From positions 496,001 through 560,000 of the forward strand of contig JAGTXO010000005.1 of NCBI GenBank assembly GCA_019448385.1: a stretch of DNA of 64,000 bases, read 5' to 3'. The DNA comes from Diacronema lutheri. Lineage: Eukaryota; Haptophyta; Pavlovophyceae; Pavlovales; Pavlovaceae. Under the pieces are notes generated by a model. That model made no database searches and was not told the origin of the DNA. It saw only the letters and a program-made list of their open reading frames with translations. Below are positions 9,782 through 18,060 of this stretch, piece by piece. The translations under genes and the position numbers were made by a program. Every line of letters begins with the position of its first letter. The stretch's first letter is position 1.

Positions 9782-11605
9782 ATGTCCGTGTACTCCCACG
9801 GCGACAAGCGCGAGGGGAAGGACGCGGACGAAAAGAAGGCCGGCAAGGACATGGGCAAGACGATCGAGAAGGGCCTGGCCGACGCGGGCAAAGCGATGAG
9901 CAAGCTGTTCGGCTCGCTGGGCGGCTCGGAGAAGAAGTGGCAGTCCAAGGGCGAGGGGCAGAAGCTTGGCGGCGGCGCGCCCGACGGTAGCGCGCCGCCG
10001 CAAGCGCAAGCTCAACCTCGCGGTGCCTCGGCCTCGCAGCGCGCTCCACCTACGCCTGCCGCGCGCCCAGTCGCCGGCACATCCGGCCCGCCCGCTGACA
10101 AGGCGGCACTCGCGGCCGCCGCCGAGGCGCGGCTCGCGAAGCTCAACCAGCCGAAGTCCGCGTCGGCCGCGAAGAGCGCAGCGCTCGGGCGGCACCGCAC
10201 CTTCGCACCAAGCGAGCCGTCGGCCGGCGCAGGATTCGATCCGACACAGCCGCAGTTCATCTCGCTGTCGACGGCACGCTCCGGCGCGGACGTGGACGAC
10301 GCCATCGCCGCAGAGCGGCTCGCGGGCGCTTCGGCCGAGGAGCGGTGGCACGAGCAGGCGGTGCGGCCGGCTGCAGCGCGAGAGGCGGAGGCCGATGCCG
10401 CGCTCCTCGTGCAGCTCGTCGATATGGGCTTCAACCGCGACGACGCCGAGCGCGCCCTGCTCGCCGCGGGCAACGAGATGGAGGGCGCTATCGGTATTCT
10501 GTCGGGAGAGGCGGAAGGCCCCGGATTCGTCGCCGGCGCGAACCGCGCTGCGAGCGATGACGGCAAGGGCGGGCGCAACGAGACGGGGGAACGCATGCGC
10601 GCCGAGCCGCTTGCGCCGGTCGACGCCCCCGCCGCAACGCTCGATGACGTCGCTGAGCTCGTCGCGGCAGCAGCCGCGGCACCCGACGGCGGCGCGTCCG
10701 CAGCCGGCCTTGCGCTCGTGCACAAGCTCCTTTCAAATGTGGCGGCGCAGCCGCACGAGGCCAAATTCCGACGGGTGCGGCTCACGAACCCAAAGATTGC
10801 CGAGGTCCTCGTCGGCGCGCCCGCCGCGCGCCGCCTCCTCCACGCCGCCGGATTTGCGCCGGACTCGAGTGACGAATTCCTCGACCTCGCGCACGACACG
10901 TCGGCCGAGCAGCCGCGCGCTGCGCCGCGCGAGCTGGTGCAGACGCTCGGCGCCGTCGCTGCTGGCCTCGCGCGGCTGCCTGGCTCTGCCACCACGCCGC
11001 CGCCAGCCGCCGCCGCCGCGCCGTCGCACGCAGCGCGCGGCGCGCAAACTGCGGCCGCCGAGCCGCGAAACGCCGCCGTCTACCGCGTGCGAGACGGAGG
11101 CGCGCGCGCGCACCTTTTCGACGTGCCCGACGACTTTTACGAGATTGGACCGGCCGAGGCGAAGGTGTGCGCGCCGCGTGAATGCTCGCGCTCGGTGCAT
11201 GCATTCGCCGCCTGACGCACCCGGGCTGTTCATTCATCCATACGTCCGTTTGCCATCCCTTTAACCCCCATCCCCTCCCCCCCCCCCCCCCCTCCCTTCC
11301 TTTCGGGGCGCTGCGCCGCGCGGCCGGCAGGCGCTGCTCGCCGCCTCGGTGAGCAGGCGGAAGGAGGAGACGACGCTGCGCACGCGCGCGCAGCGCGAAG
11401 GCGACGCGGCGCAGCGCCGTCGCGTGTACGTGCGCGCACTCCTGCGCGTGCGGCTTCCGGACGGCGTCGTGCTGCAGGCAACGTTCGGCGCGACAGAGCG
11501 CGTGTCGGCAGTCTACGACTTTGTTGCGTCGAGCCTGCGCGAGCAGGGGTGCGAGCGCGCGAGCGCCAGCTACGTGCAGGGGTCCGCGCCACCCGCGCGG
11601 AGCCG

Positions 11606-11639
<34 letters not shown>

Positions 11640-11873
11640 TTCGTGCCGTGTCGCACGTGCGTTGCCCGCAGGCTCGAGTTTCACCTGACGCGGCCGGCTG
11701 GCAGCGCGGAGAAGGGACGCTCGCTGCGCCTGGACGATTTCACGGAAACGATCACCGCGGCCGACCTCGCCCCCGCCTCCGTGCTCAACTGCCACTTTGC
11801 GGAAGGCGTGGCGTGCAGCGGGCCGCCGTTCCTCACGCCAGAGCTCATGGCCACTGTGCGTGAGCTCGAATGA
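9782..11873 (+). CDS. UBXN6/UBXD1-like p97 cofactor (UBA-PUB-UBX)
   Basis: Exons 9782-11164, 11331-11548 and 11672-11873 give 600 residues. The basic N terminus (KKWQSKGEGQKL) resembles the N-terminal motif of UBXN6. A UBA-like domain follows (about 200-240, VQLVDMGFNRDDAERALLAA). A PUB domain comes next (about 310-375, KLLSNVAAQPHEAKFRRVRL), then FYEIGPAEAK and the Arg-rich LRTRAQRE helix, and last a UBX domain (about 485-600, LLRVRLPDGVVLQATF). UBXN6 binds the AAA ATPase p97/VCP through PUB and its N terminus and works in endolysosomal sorting. Animal UBXN6 lacks a clear UBA, so the UBA-PUB-UBX order is a lineage feature worth noting. Introns 1 and 2 carry runs of 16 and 32 C. Confidence 0.85.
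11277..11292. repeat. Poly-C run (16) in UBXN6-like intron 1
   Basis: It lies on the sense strand 38 bases before the 3' splice site at 11330. Confidence 0.85.
11608..11639. repeat. Poly-C run (32) in UBXN6-like intron 2
   Basis: It lies on the sense strand about 32 bases before the 3' splice site at 11671. The intron is 123 bp and stays in frame, so retention would insert a polyproline stretch into the UBX domain. Confidence 0.9.
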
Positions 11874-11907
11874 CACGACAAGCTCAGGTTGACATCTCAT
11901 GGTGGGC

Positions 11908-12345
11908 TCAGCTGAGCGGCAGCCTCGTCACTTCGCCCGGCATCGGCGTTGCCGTGCTCTCGTAGAGGAACTTTTCAAAGTCGACGTAGTCGAGCGCGTC
12001 CGTCTCGTCGTCCTCCGGGATGGGGAGGAAGCGGTCGAGCGTGCGCTTCAAGAGGCGGTAGGCCACGATGACGCCCACCGCCCAACGTAGCCTCGCAAAA
12101 ACGCGGCGCACGTGCCCCACGAGCCCGCGCCCGTCGCTCGCCTCCTCAACATGCACACCCTTTTTGCGCCCTCGAGCGCTCGCGTGGCCGGACGAGAGCG
12201 GTCTGAGCCGCATGCACGCGCGCGTCTCGTCAATGACACGTAAGGTATCCGCGTCCACCTCCGCCACCGCCGCCGTCGCGCGCACCACGAGCGCCGCGGC
12301 GGCGAGCGTCGCGAGCACCACCCGCGACGCATGTGGACGCGCCAT
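11908..12345 (-). CDS. Small secreted or membrane protein, unknown
   Basis: This 145-residue protein starts at ATG 12345. An Ala/Val-rich hydrophobic segment (about residues 9-28) looks like a signal peptide or anchor, and a second hydrophobic stretch (about 90-103, WAVGVIVAYRLL) could be a membrane helix. The C terminus is acidic (PEDDETDALDYVDFEKFL). I recognise no family. It is transcribed away from the Sec14 gene, with start codons 68 bp apart or closer, and converges on the UBXN6-like gene with 34 bp between stops. Confidence 0.5.
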   Translation of the reverse strand: MARPHASRVVLATLAAAALVVRATAAVAEVDADTLRVIDETRACMRLRPLSSGHASARGRKKGVHVEEASDGRGLVGHVRRVFARLRWAVGVIVAYRLLKRTLDRFLPIPEDDETDALDYVDFEKFLYESTATPMPGEVTRLPLS

Positions 12346-12413
12346 GCTGCACAAATATGGAGCCCAAGGATTTCCTTCCAAACTCGGCGCGGCCGACCGT
12401 CGGCGAGGGGGAA

Positions 12414-13517
12414 ATGGGGTGCATCACCTCGAGCGAGGACGGCGCGCGCGCGGATGGCGGCGCGCACGCGGAGCTGGCGACGCAACCGACGAGCCTGAGC
12501 TACGTGGAGACACGGAACGGGTACCCCGAGACGCTCACGCCCGCCCAGCGCGCGACGATGGCCGAGCTCCGATCGCAACTCGCGCGCGAGGGGCACGCGG
12601 AAGGGCGCTGGGACGACGACCACGAGATGTGCCGGTGGCTGCGCGCGCGCAAATTTGACATCGCGGCGACGAAGTTGATGATTCTCAACCACATCCGCTG
12701 GGAGAAGGAGTACGATGTTGACCACGTGTACCGAACGTTTGCGCACAAAGACGCGGCCGGGGTCAAGGCCGCATACCCGCGCACATACCACCGCGCAGAC
12801 CGCGTGGGCCGGCCGATCAACATCGACCGGGTGGGCATGCTGAACATCAAGCGAATCAACGAGTTGACCAACGACGACGACATGGAGCGCGAGAAAATCC
12901 AGGACATGGTGAGCGCACGAGCGCGCCGCGTGGGCGAGACGCGCACACACCGCGCGCGGCAGCCCAAGCGCCGCGCTCACACCTGGTATGTTTGCGCCTA
13001 CGCGTTGCTGCGCGCGCAGGAGTACACCGTGCGCGTCAGGTACCCAGCTTGTTCGCTCGCCGCCGGTCGCACGATCAACCAATCGCTCGTGATCATGGAC
13101 CTGAGCGGCCTATCGTTCGCGATCTGGAACGCGCAGACTCGAAATATGCTCAAGCGGCTGACCAGCGTGCTCTCCGACCACTACCCGGAGACGATGGGCG
13201 CGCTCTTTATCGTCAATGCGCCCTCCTTCTTCGCCGCGATCTGGTCCGTCGCCAAGCTCGTCCTCGACCCGGGCACTGTGCAAAAGATCTCGATCCTCTC
13301 GTCAAATTACAAAACCGAGCTCTTTAAGCACGTCGAGCCGCACAACCTGCCCACCTTCCTGGGCGGCACCGACGAGACGTTTGACTTTATGCGCGAGCAA
13401 GGGTCGTGGGTTGTCGGGACGCAGCCAACCCAGGTGCCCAGCGCCGTGCGCTCCGAGCAGGTAAACGTGCATCTCCCCGACCAGCGCCGGCCGCGCTGGG
13501 TCTGCTGTGCGGCCTGA
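12414..13517 (+). CDS. Sec14-like (CRAL-TRIO) phosphatidylinositol-transfer protein
   Basis: Exons 12414-12908 and 13020-13517 give 330 residues. The CRAL-TRIO N-terminal part (CRWLRARKFDIAATKLMI) and lipid-binding lobe (VIMDLSGLSF, NAPSFFAAIWSVAKLVLDP, ISIL, LPTFLGGT) are clear. Such proteins exchange phosphatidylinositol and other lipids between membranes and regulate phosphoinositide signalling. I chose ATG 12414 because it yields MGCITSS, a fit to the N-myristoylation pattern with a following Cys; ATG 12357 would add 19 residues and bury that motif. The 111-bp intron is in frame and free of stops. A possible donor near 13460 leaves the last 20 or so residues uncertain. Confidence 0.85.
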   Translation: MGCITSSEDGARADGGAHAELATQPTSLSYVETRNGYPETLTPAQRATMAELRSQLAREGHAEGRWDDDHEMCRWLRARKFDIAATKLMILNHIRWEKEYDVDHVYRTFAHKDAAGVKAAYPRTYHRADRVGRPINIDRVGMLNIKRINELTNDDDMEREKIQDMVSARARRVGETRTHRARQPKRRAHTWYVCAYALLRAQEYTVRVRYPACSLAAGRTINQSLVIMDLSGLSFAIWNAQTRNMLKRLTSVLSDHYPETMGALFIVNAPSFFAAIWSVAKLVLDPGTVQKISILSSNYKTELFKHVEPHNLPTFLGGTDETFDFMREQGSWVVGTQPTQVPSAVRSEQVNVHLPDQRRPRWVCCAA

Positions 13518-13530
13518 CGAGTGTGTCGGA

Positions 13531-13999
13531 TCAGTGGTACATACACTTGGCGACCAAGTCATTGGCGCACGCAGCGGTTGAGACGTGGTCCGCGGTCTTG
13601 AGCCCCGCGCCGCGCTCGCGCCCCTGGCCGTCGGAGAAGCACGCATTTTGTTGCGGTCGGTCTGCAGCAGCACGATGCCGTTCTTCACGCACGCCGGCGC
13701 ATGCTCGTGCTCGTTGATCCAACTGATCGCCCTCAGGTACGGCGCGCCGCGCGTGTCGACCGCGTCGACAAGCCGCGCCGCGCCGCTGTGCGACGATCGC
13801 GCCGAGGATTGGGACGTCGCGCGGGCGCGGCGGGCGCGGCGGGCGCGGCGGGCGCATAGATCGTCAGCGTCACGGGGCGACCATCCGAGCCGTGCGCGTC
13901 GTCCGTCGTCCGCGTCGCCGCCGCCGCCCCGCGCGACTTCGGGCTCCATTCACGATCTGCACTCGAGATCCGCGATCTCGTGTTCGCAACATCGCGCAT
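13531..13999 (-). pseudogene. Broken coding fragment, unknown
   Basis: The minus strand has protein-like pieces in different frames: RPVTLTIYAPAAP, then GAPYLRAISWINEHEHAPAC with VKNGIVLLQTDRNK, then GLKTADHVSTAACANDLVAK ending at the stop at 13531. Connecting them needs frame changes with no convincing splice sites. It may be a gene remnant, or an intact gene whose introns I cannot see. I recognise no family. Confidence 0.3.
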
Positions 14000-14027
14000 C
14001 GGGCCCCCGCAGGGGGAAAGATATACT

Positions 14028-14105
14028 AATGACGCTTACAGGCTGGTTAGCAGGGGGGCGTGCACGGGGCCGAGGCATGACGAACGGAGCGAGCGAAAGG
14101 GCGCA
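14028..14105 (+). repeat. Dispersed repeat copy (branch-point-like core plus GC-rich tail)
   Basis: It starts with TACTAATGACGCTTACAG and continues through a shared tail that includes CGTGCACGGGGCCGAGGC and GACGAACGGAGCGA. The same tail occurs near 48.05 and 57.25 kb. It is probably a copy of a small mobile element. Confidence 0.65.
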
Positions 14106-14484
14106 CGCAACATCGGGCCGAAAGCAGGGGGATAGATGGGAAAAAGACACGATCGAAAAGGCTGCTTACAATCGCGCTTTCACTCACCAGCGTTCTCCCT
14201 TCGCCGCGCTGGCGATAGTGAATCTACGCGTCGCGAAGAGGGCGCGCGTGCGAAGACGCGACGTGTAGATCTTCACCTTCACGGCGTCGCGCGAGGGCGA
14301 AGGCGAAGATCGCGAAGATCGTCGCGAAGACCACGACCACGCGTGACACGACCACGCGTGAGTGCCACGCGTGAATGCCACACGACCACGACGGACGCGG
14401 GCGCGGCGGGCGGAGCGCGGGCGGACGCCAAGAAGGCCAAGATTGGGGTGGACATGGAGGCGTTCGGGCACAGGCGCGATTCTA

Positions 14485-14545
14485 CAGTAAATACTAACGA
14501 CGCTTATTATAGGCGGGTCAGCAGGTGGGCGTGCACGCAAGGAAG
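14485..14545 (+). repeat. Dispersed repeat copy, partial
   Basis: It has TACTAACGACGCTTATTATAG followed by GGGTCAGCAGG and GGGCGTGCACG, then diverges. It is a truncated member of the family also seen at about 14.03, 48.04 and 57.37 kb. I write only short pieces of the core here. Confidence 0.55.
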
Positions 14546-14586
14546 CCCTTCGATTAATGGGGAGCGCGGGGTGCAGCGGCGTGAGT

Positions 14587-14623
<37 letters not shown>
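14587..14623. repeat. Run of 37 G
   Basis: It directly follows GTGAGT, so the plus strand reads like a splice donor next to poly-G. No gene could be assigned here. Confidence 0.9.
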
Positions 14624-14624
<1 letters not shown>

Positions 14625-14730
14625 GGGAAGGCGGCGAGCAGCGGACGGGCTGCTCGAGACGAGGCCGGAGCGGACGGCGCCGTGGCCGCCGGTGCAGATG
14701 ACGTACGCCGACGAGCCGTAGCGGGCTTCC

Positions 14731-17057
14731 GTGATCCGAACGGCGGTTCGAGCGGGCCGGCTGGCGCGGCGCGCTCGGCCGTGCGCGGCGGCGTGCACGA
14801 ACGTGCCGCGCGCGGCACGCGTCGCCAGCCGCGCGCGACCTGGGCTGAGCCCGCATAGCGTCGACCGCTGCGCGGCTCGGCCGTGCGTCAACGCCGGCCG
14901 CGCTTCGGCCCGCGCGCGCTGCCGCCGCCGGCACTGGCGCCGGCTGCTCTGCGAGCGAGGGTGCGGGCGCGAGCGCCGCCGCCGCGCCCGCCGCCGCCGC
15001 CGTCGTCGCCGCCGCCGTCGTCGCCGTGGCGCGTGCCTGACGGGCGATACGCTGCGCGTGCGGCTCGTTCAGGTCGGCGGCGCAGCGAGCGGCAGCGGCG
15101 CGCATGTCGAGGGCGAGTACGCGCTGCGCGGCGCTGTGGTCCACCGGGGCGACGCCGCCGACCGCGGGCACCACGCGGCGCTCGTGCCCGGCGACCCCAA
15201 GCTCGACGGCGCCGAGGAGCTGCCGTCGGGCGCGGACGGGGTGCGCCAGGCCGTGGCCGGCGACGGCGCTCTTCTGCTGCTCGTGCGCACGGACGGCCCT
15301 GCCGCCAAAGCCGAGGCGGCTGCCGCCGCCGCGCTTGACTTGGGGCCGCTTGCGCGGCTCGAGCGCGTCGTCGGCGCGTACGTGGAACGCCCGGGTCGCT
15401 GGCCCGACGCGCCGGCGCCGACGCTCGACACGCTGCGCGCGCGCACCGCCGCTCGCGGCCTGTCGCGCCGCGGCCGACGCGGACATAGCCGCGCTCGTCG
15501 CCGAGATCGCCGCGCCGCGCGCGGGCCAGACGTCGCCCGCTGCGGAGCGATGGACGGTGCTCGCGCCAGCGCAGACGGAGGCCAAGGCGCAAGTGGCGGT
15601 CACGGCCGGGCGACACACACGCGCGTCATCGGCCGGTCTGGGCGCGCGCGCGGTCGGGCTGGTGCGAGTCGATGGGGTGGAGGGCACGAGCCTCTTTGTC
15701 ACGCTGGTGGTGCGCGCAGGCGCGGTGCCGCGCAACCTGCACGTGCTGAGCCGTGCGGCGCTCGGCGACGGCAGCGTGGATACGAGCACCTGTCGTACGG
15801 GCAGCAGCGCATCGCGCACGAGGACGGGATCGCGCTCGTCGACCTTAGCGCGCTCGTCACATCCCCCTGGCAGCACGAGCTGCTCGTGCCGCTGGTTGCT
15901 CGGCGCATCGCGCGCGACGACCTCGGAGCGCGCCAGGCAGCGAGGCGGGTATGATTTGCGCGGCGGTGCGCGCGCTCTTCGAAAGCGGGTACGCGCAAGC
16001 GCTCGTCGACGGCGCGGTCGCGCGCTGACAGTGCGGCGTGCCGGCGCGCGTGGCGGCGCCGCCCTCGCACGCGGTGGCCGAAGCTCCGATCGCGGCTGCC
16101 GCTGGCGTGGTCGCGGCGCGGCCGCAAAGCGCGCGCGCCGACGCCGAGGTGCGGAGGCAGACGTGGGCGCGCACGGGCCGGGCGGCGGTCGTGGACGGAC
16201 GGGAAGGCGTCGCGCTCAGCGCGCTGTGCGCTCAGCTGCGCGCCGCGGACCTCGCCGTGCCGTTCTACCTTGCCGAGCTGGCGCGCGTCGCGGCGGTGGG
16301 CGAGCAGGCGCCGAGTCGCGAGGAGTCGATCACGGGCGCGGACATCCGGAGCGTACTCAGCCCCAACGCCGGCGCCGGGCGTGACAACGTGATCTTCCGC
16401 AAGTTGGGCGCGCCAGCGCCGACGTTCGCGAGCCCCAAGATGGAGGCGGGCGTCGCGAGGGAACGGGAGGCCGCCGAGGCCTTGCAGTAACGGCTCGGGA
16501 TCGACTACGTGGTAATCCATGGCTGTCCGCGGACGCGCCCTCTGCCAGGAGTGCGGCGGACGGTGGCGTCCCCGCTCGCCGGCTCGCTCGACGGGTACGA
16601 GCTGCGCCTGAGCGGATGGCACGGGGCACATGCTCGAGATCAAGTACGTGTTCGCCCACGGCGACGCCCGCGCGGCCGACGCGAGGGCGGCGGCCGTGCG
16701 CGTGACCACGGCGTGGGACTCGCAGACGCAGTTCCACTTTCCGAACTCCGGCGAGGAGGAGGTGCTGGGATATAGTGGCAGACTATACGAATCAGCTACC
16801 TCGACGTTGGAGTAGCTACTATATCCCAGGAGGAGGGCATCATCCACGCGGTCGTCGTGCCGGCGCGGCCCAAGAGGGGGAGCGGCTTGGCGAGGCAGAC
16901 GTGGGAGCCGCGCCACGTCGCGATCACCATCCAGCGCGACCCGGACTGGCTCGCGCGCGCGACGCCGGCGCTCGAGGAGCTCTGGCGGGAGGTCGAGCAC
17001 TACCGCAAGCTGAGCGCGGCGGACGCGCGCGCGTACCTGCGGCACCCGGCGAGGTAG
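14731..17057 (+). pseudogene. Frameshifted plus-strand coding array, unknown
   Basis: Protein-like sequence runs through the region but changes frame several times without splice signals. Readable pieces are DTLRVRLVQVGG (about 15.05 kb), ALDLGPLARLERVVGAYVER (about 15.33), GLVRVDGVEGTSLFVTLVVR (about 15.66), HLSYGQQRIAHEDGIALVDL (about 15.8), ALCAQLRAADLAVPFYLAEL (about 16.22), MLEIKYVFAHGD (about 16.63) and HVAITIQRDPDWLARATPAL (about 16.92). I recognise no family. A 65-bp hairpin interrupts it at 16765-16829. Neighbouring genes have clean frames, so decay is likelier than assembly error. It leads into the USP-like segment and may once have been the same gene. Confidence 0.4.
16765..16829. 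repeat. 65-bp hairpin insertion
   Basis: Perfect 12-bp inverted arms (16765-16776 and 16818-16829) enclose AT-rich DNA. The coding-like frame differs on the two sides, as expected if a small fold-back element had inserted. Confidence 0.6.
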
Positions 17058-17078
17058 CGGTGCATCCGCCGCAAGGCG

Positions 17079-18060
17079 ATGAGAGCGGCGCGGCGCGCTG
17101 ACGGCGCGGCGCGATGCGTCGGCGTGCGCGACGCCGGCGCGGCGCCGGCGCTCGCGGCGCTCGTCTGCGCGCTGTCGCACCTGCCGTACATCCGGCGCGC
17201 GGCGTTCGCCGCGGCCGGCGCGACGGGCGGCGCGCCCGGAGTTGTCGTCGCGGGCGCCACGGGCGGCGCGTCGCGCGCGGCCGACGCGCCGCGCATCGCC
17301 GCCGCGCGCGCGCTCTGCGCGGCGCTCGCGCGCACGCTGAGCGAGCTCGCGCGCAGCACACGGCCGGTGCGCATCGCCGAGCTCGCGCGCGCCCTCAACG
17401 GCTATGCGGGCGAAGGGGGTGGCCGGTCGGCGGACGCGGGTGCGCTGCTCGGCGCGCTGCTCGGCGCGCTGCTCGGCACGCTCCGCGCCGAGCCGTCGCG
17501 CACCGCCATCGCGCGCCGCCGCTTTTGGCGTCGCGGACAATGGCGCGCAGCTCGCCGCGCTGCTGGGCCTTCGCGCCGCCCGCCGCAGCGGCTGGCGCAG
17601 CCACGCCACCTGGAGCGGCTCGACCGCGCGAGCCGCACGCCGAGGTGGAGGCGTGCATCGTGCGCGTCGACGGCGCGGGCGTGGTCGGCGAGGCCGACTT
17701 GGCGGAGAGGGTGCGCGATGCGCTCGGGACACGGCCACCGCCTCCGCTCCGCGTCGTGTGCGCCGTGCGCGCGGGCGCGCAGCTGCCGCACGCGCCGCTC
17801 GCGCTGCGCGTCGCCGCGCACGGGGGCGCGGCAGCCGGCGCGGCGGCGCGCGCGCGTGACGGCTGCGCGCGGCCGTCGCGCTCGACGCGCGCGGCGGTGA
17901 GGAGGAGGCACGGACCGGCTGCGCGCTCGCCAAGGACGGCGCCGGGCGCGCGCGCGGCTGGGTGCAGATCGCGCAGGCGACGGTGCGGCGGCTCACGGAC
18001 GTGAAGGTGTCGGCGAGCAAGGTCGAGCTGCTGGTCTACGCGCGCGTCGATACAGAGGAG
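17079..18060 (+). pseudogene. USP-like (ubiquitin-specific protease) domain lacking catalytic residues
   Basis: Two ends of a USP fold can be read. The Cys-box region (17121-17207) gives GVRDAGAAPALAALVCALSH followed by LPYIRR; in active USPs the same place reads G..NLGNTCY.N..LQ.L...P, so Asn, Cys and Tyr are missing. A helix with TLSELARSTRPVRIAEL follows. The His-box region (about 17910-18050) gives TGCALAKDGAGRARGWVQIA and then ATVRRLTDVKVSASKVELLV, where active USPs have GHY, then W...DD..V and a final Y.L.Y.R. The His and Asp positions are Cys and Gln/Ala here. The frame shifts twice between the boxes (near 17.53 and 17.87 kb). The result is a dead USP-like remnant or pseudo-protease. 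The assignment is by eye. Confidence 0.4.

Larger units (their letters stand above)
13518..14730. other. Gene-poor region with coding fragments and dispersed repeats
   Basis: This 1.2-kb stretch marks the left edge of a degenerate island. It contains a coding-like minus-strand fragment (13531-13999), two copies of a dispersed repeat (about 14028-14105 and 14485-14545) and a run of 37 G. I find no intact gene. Confidence 0.5.
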
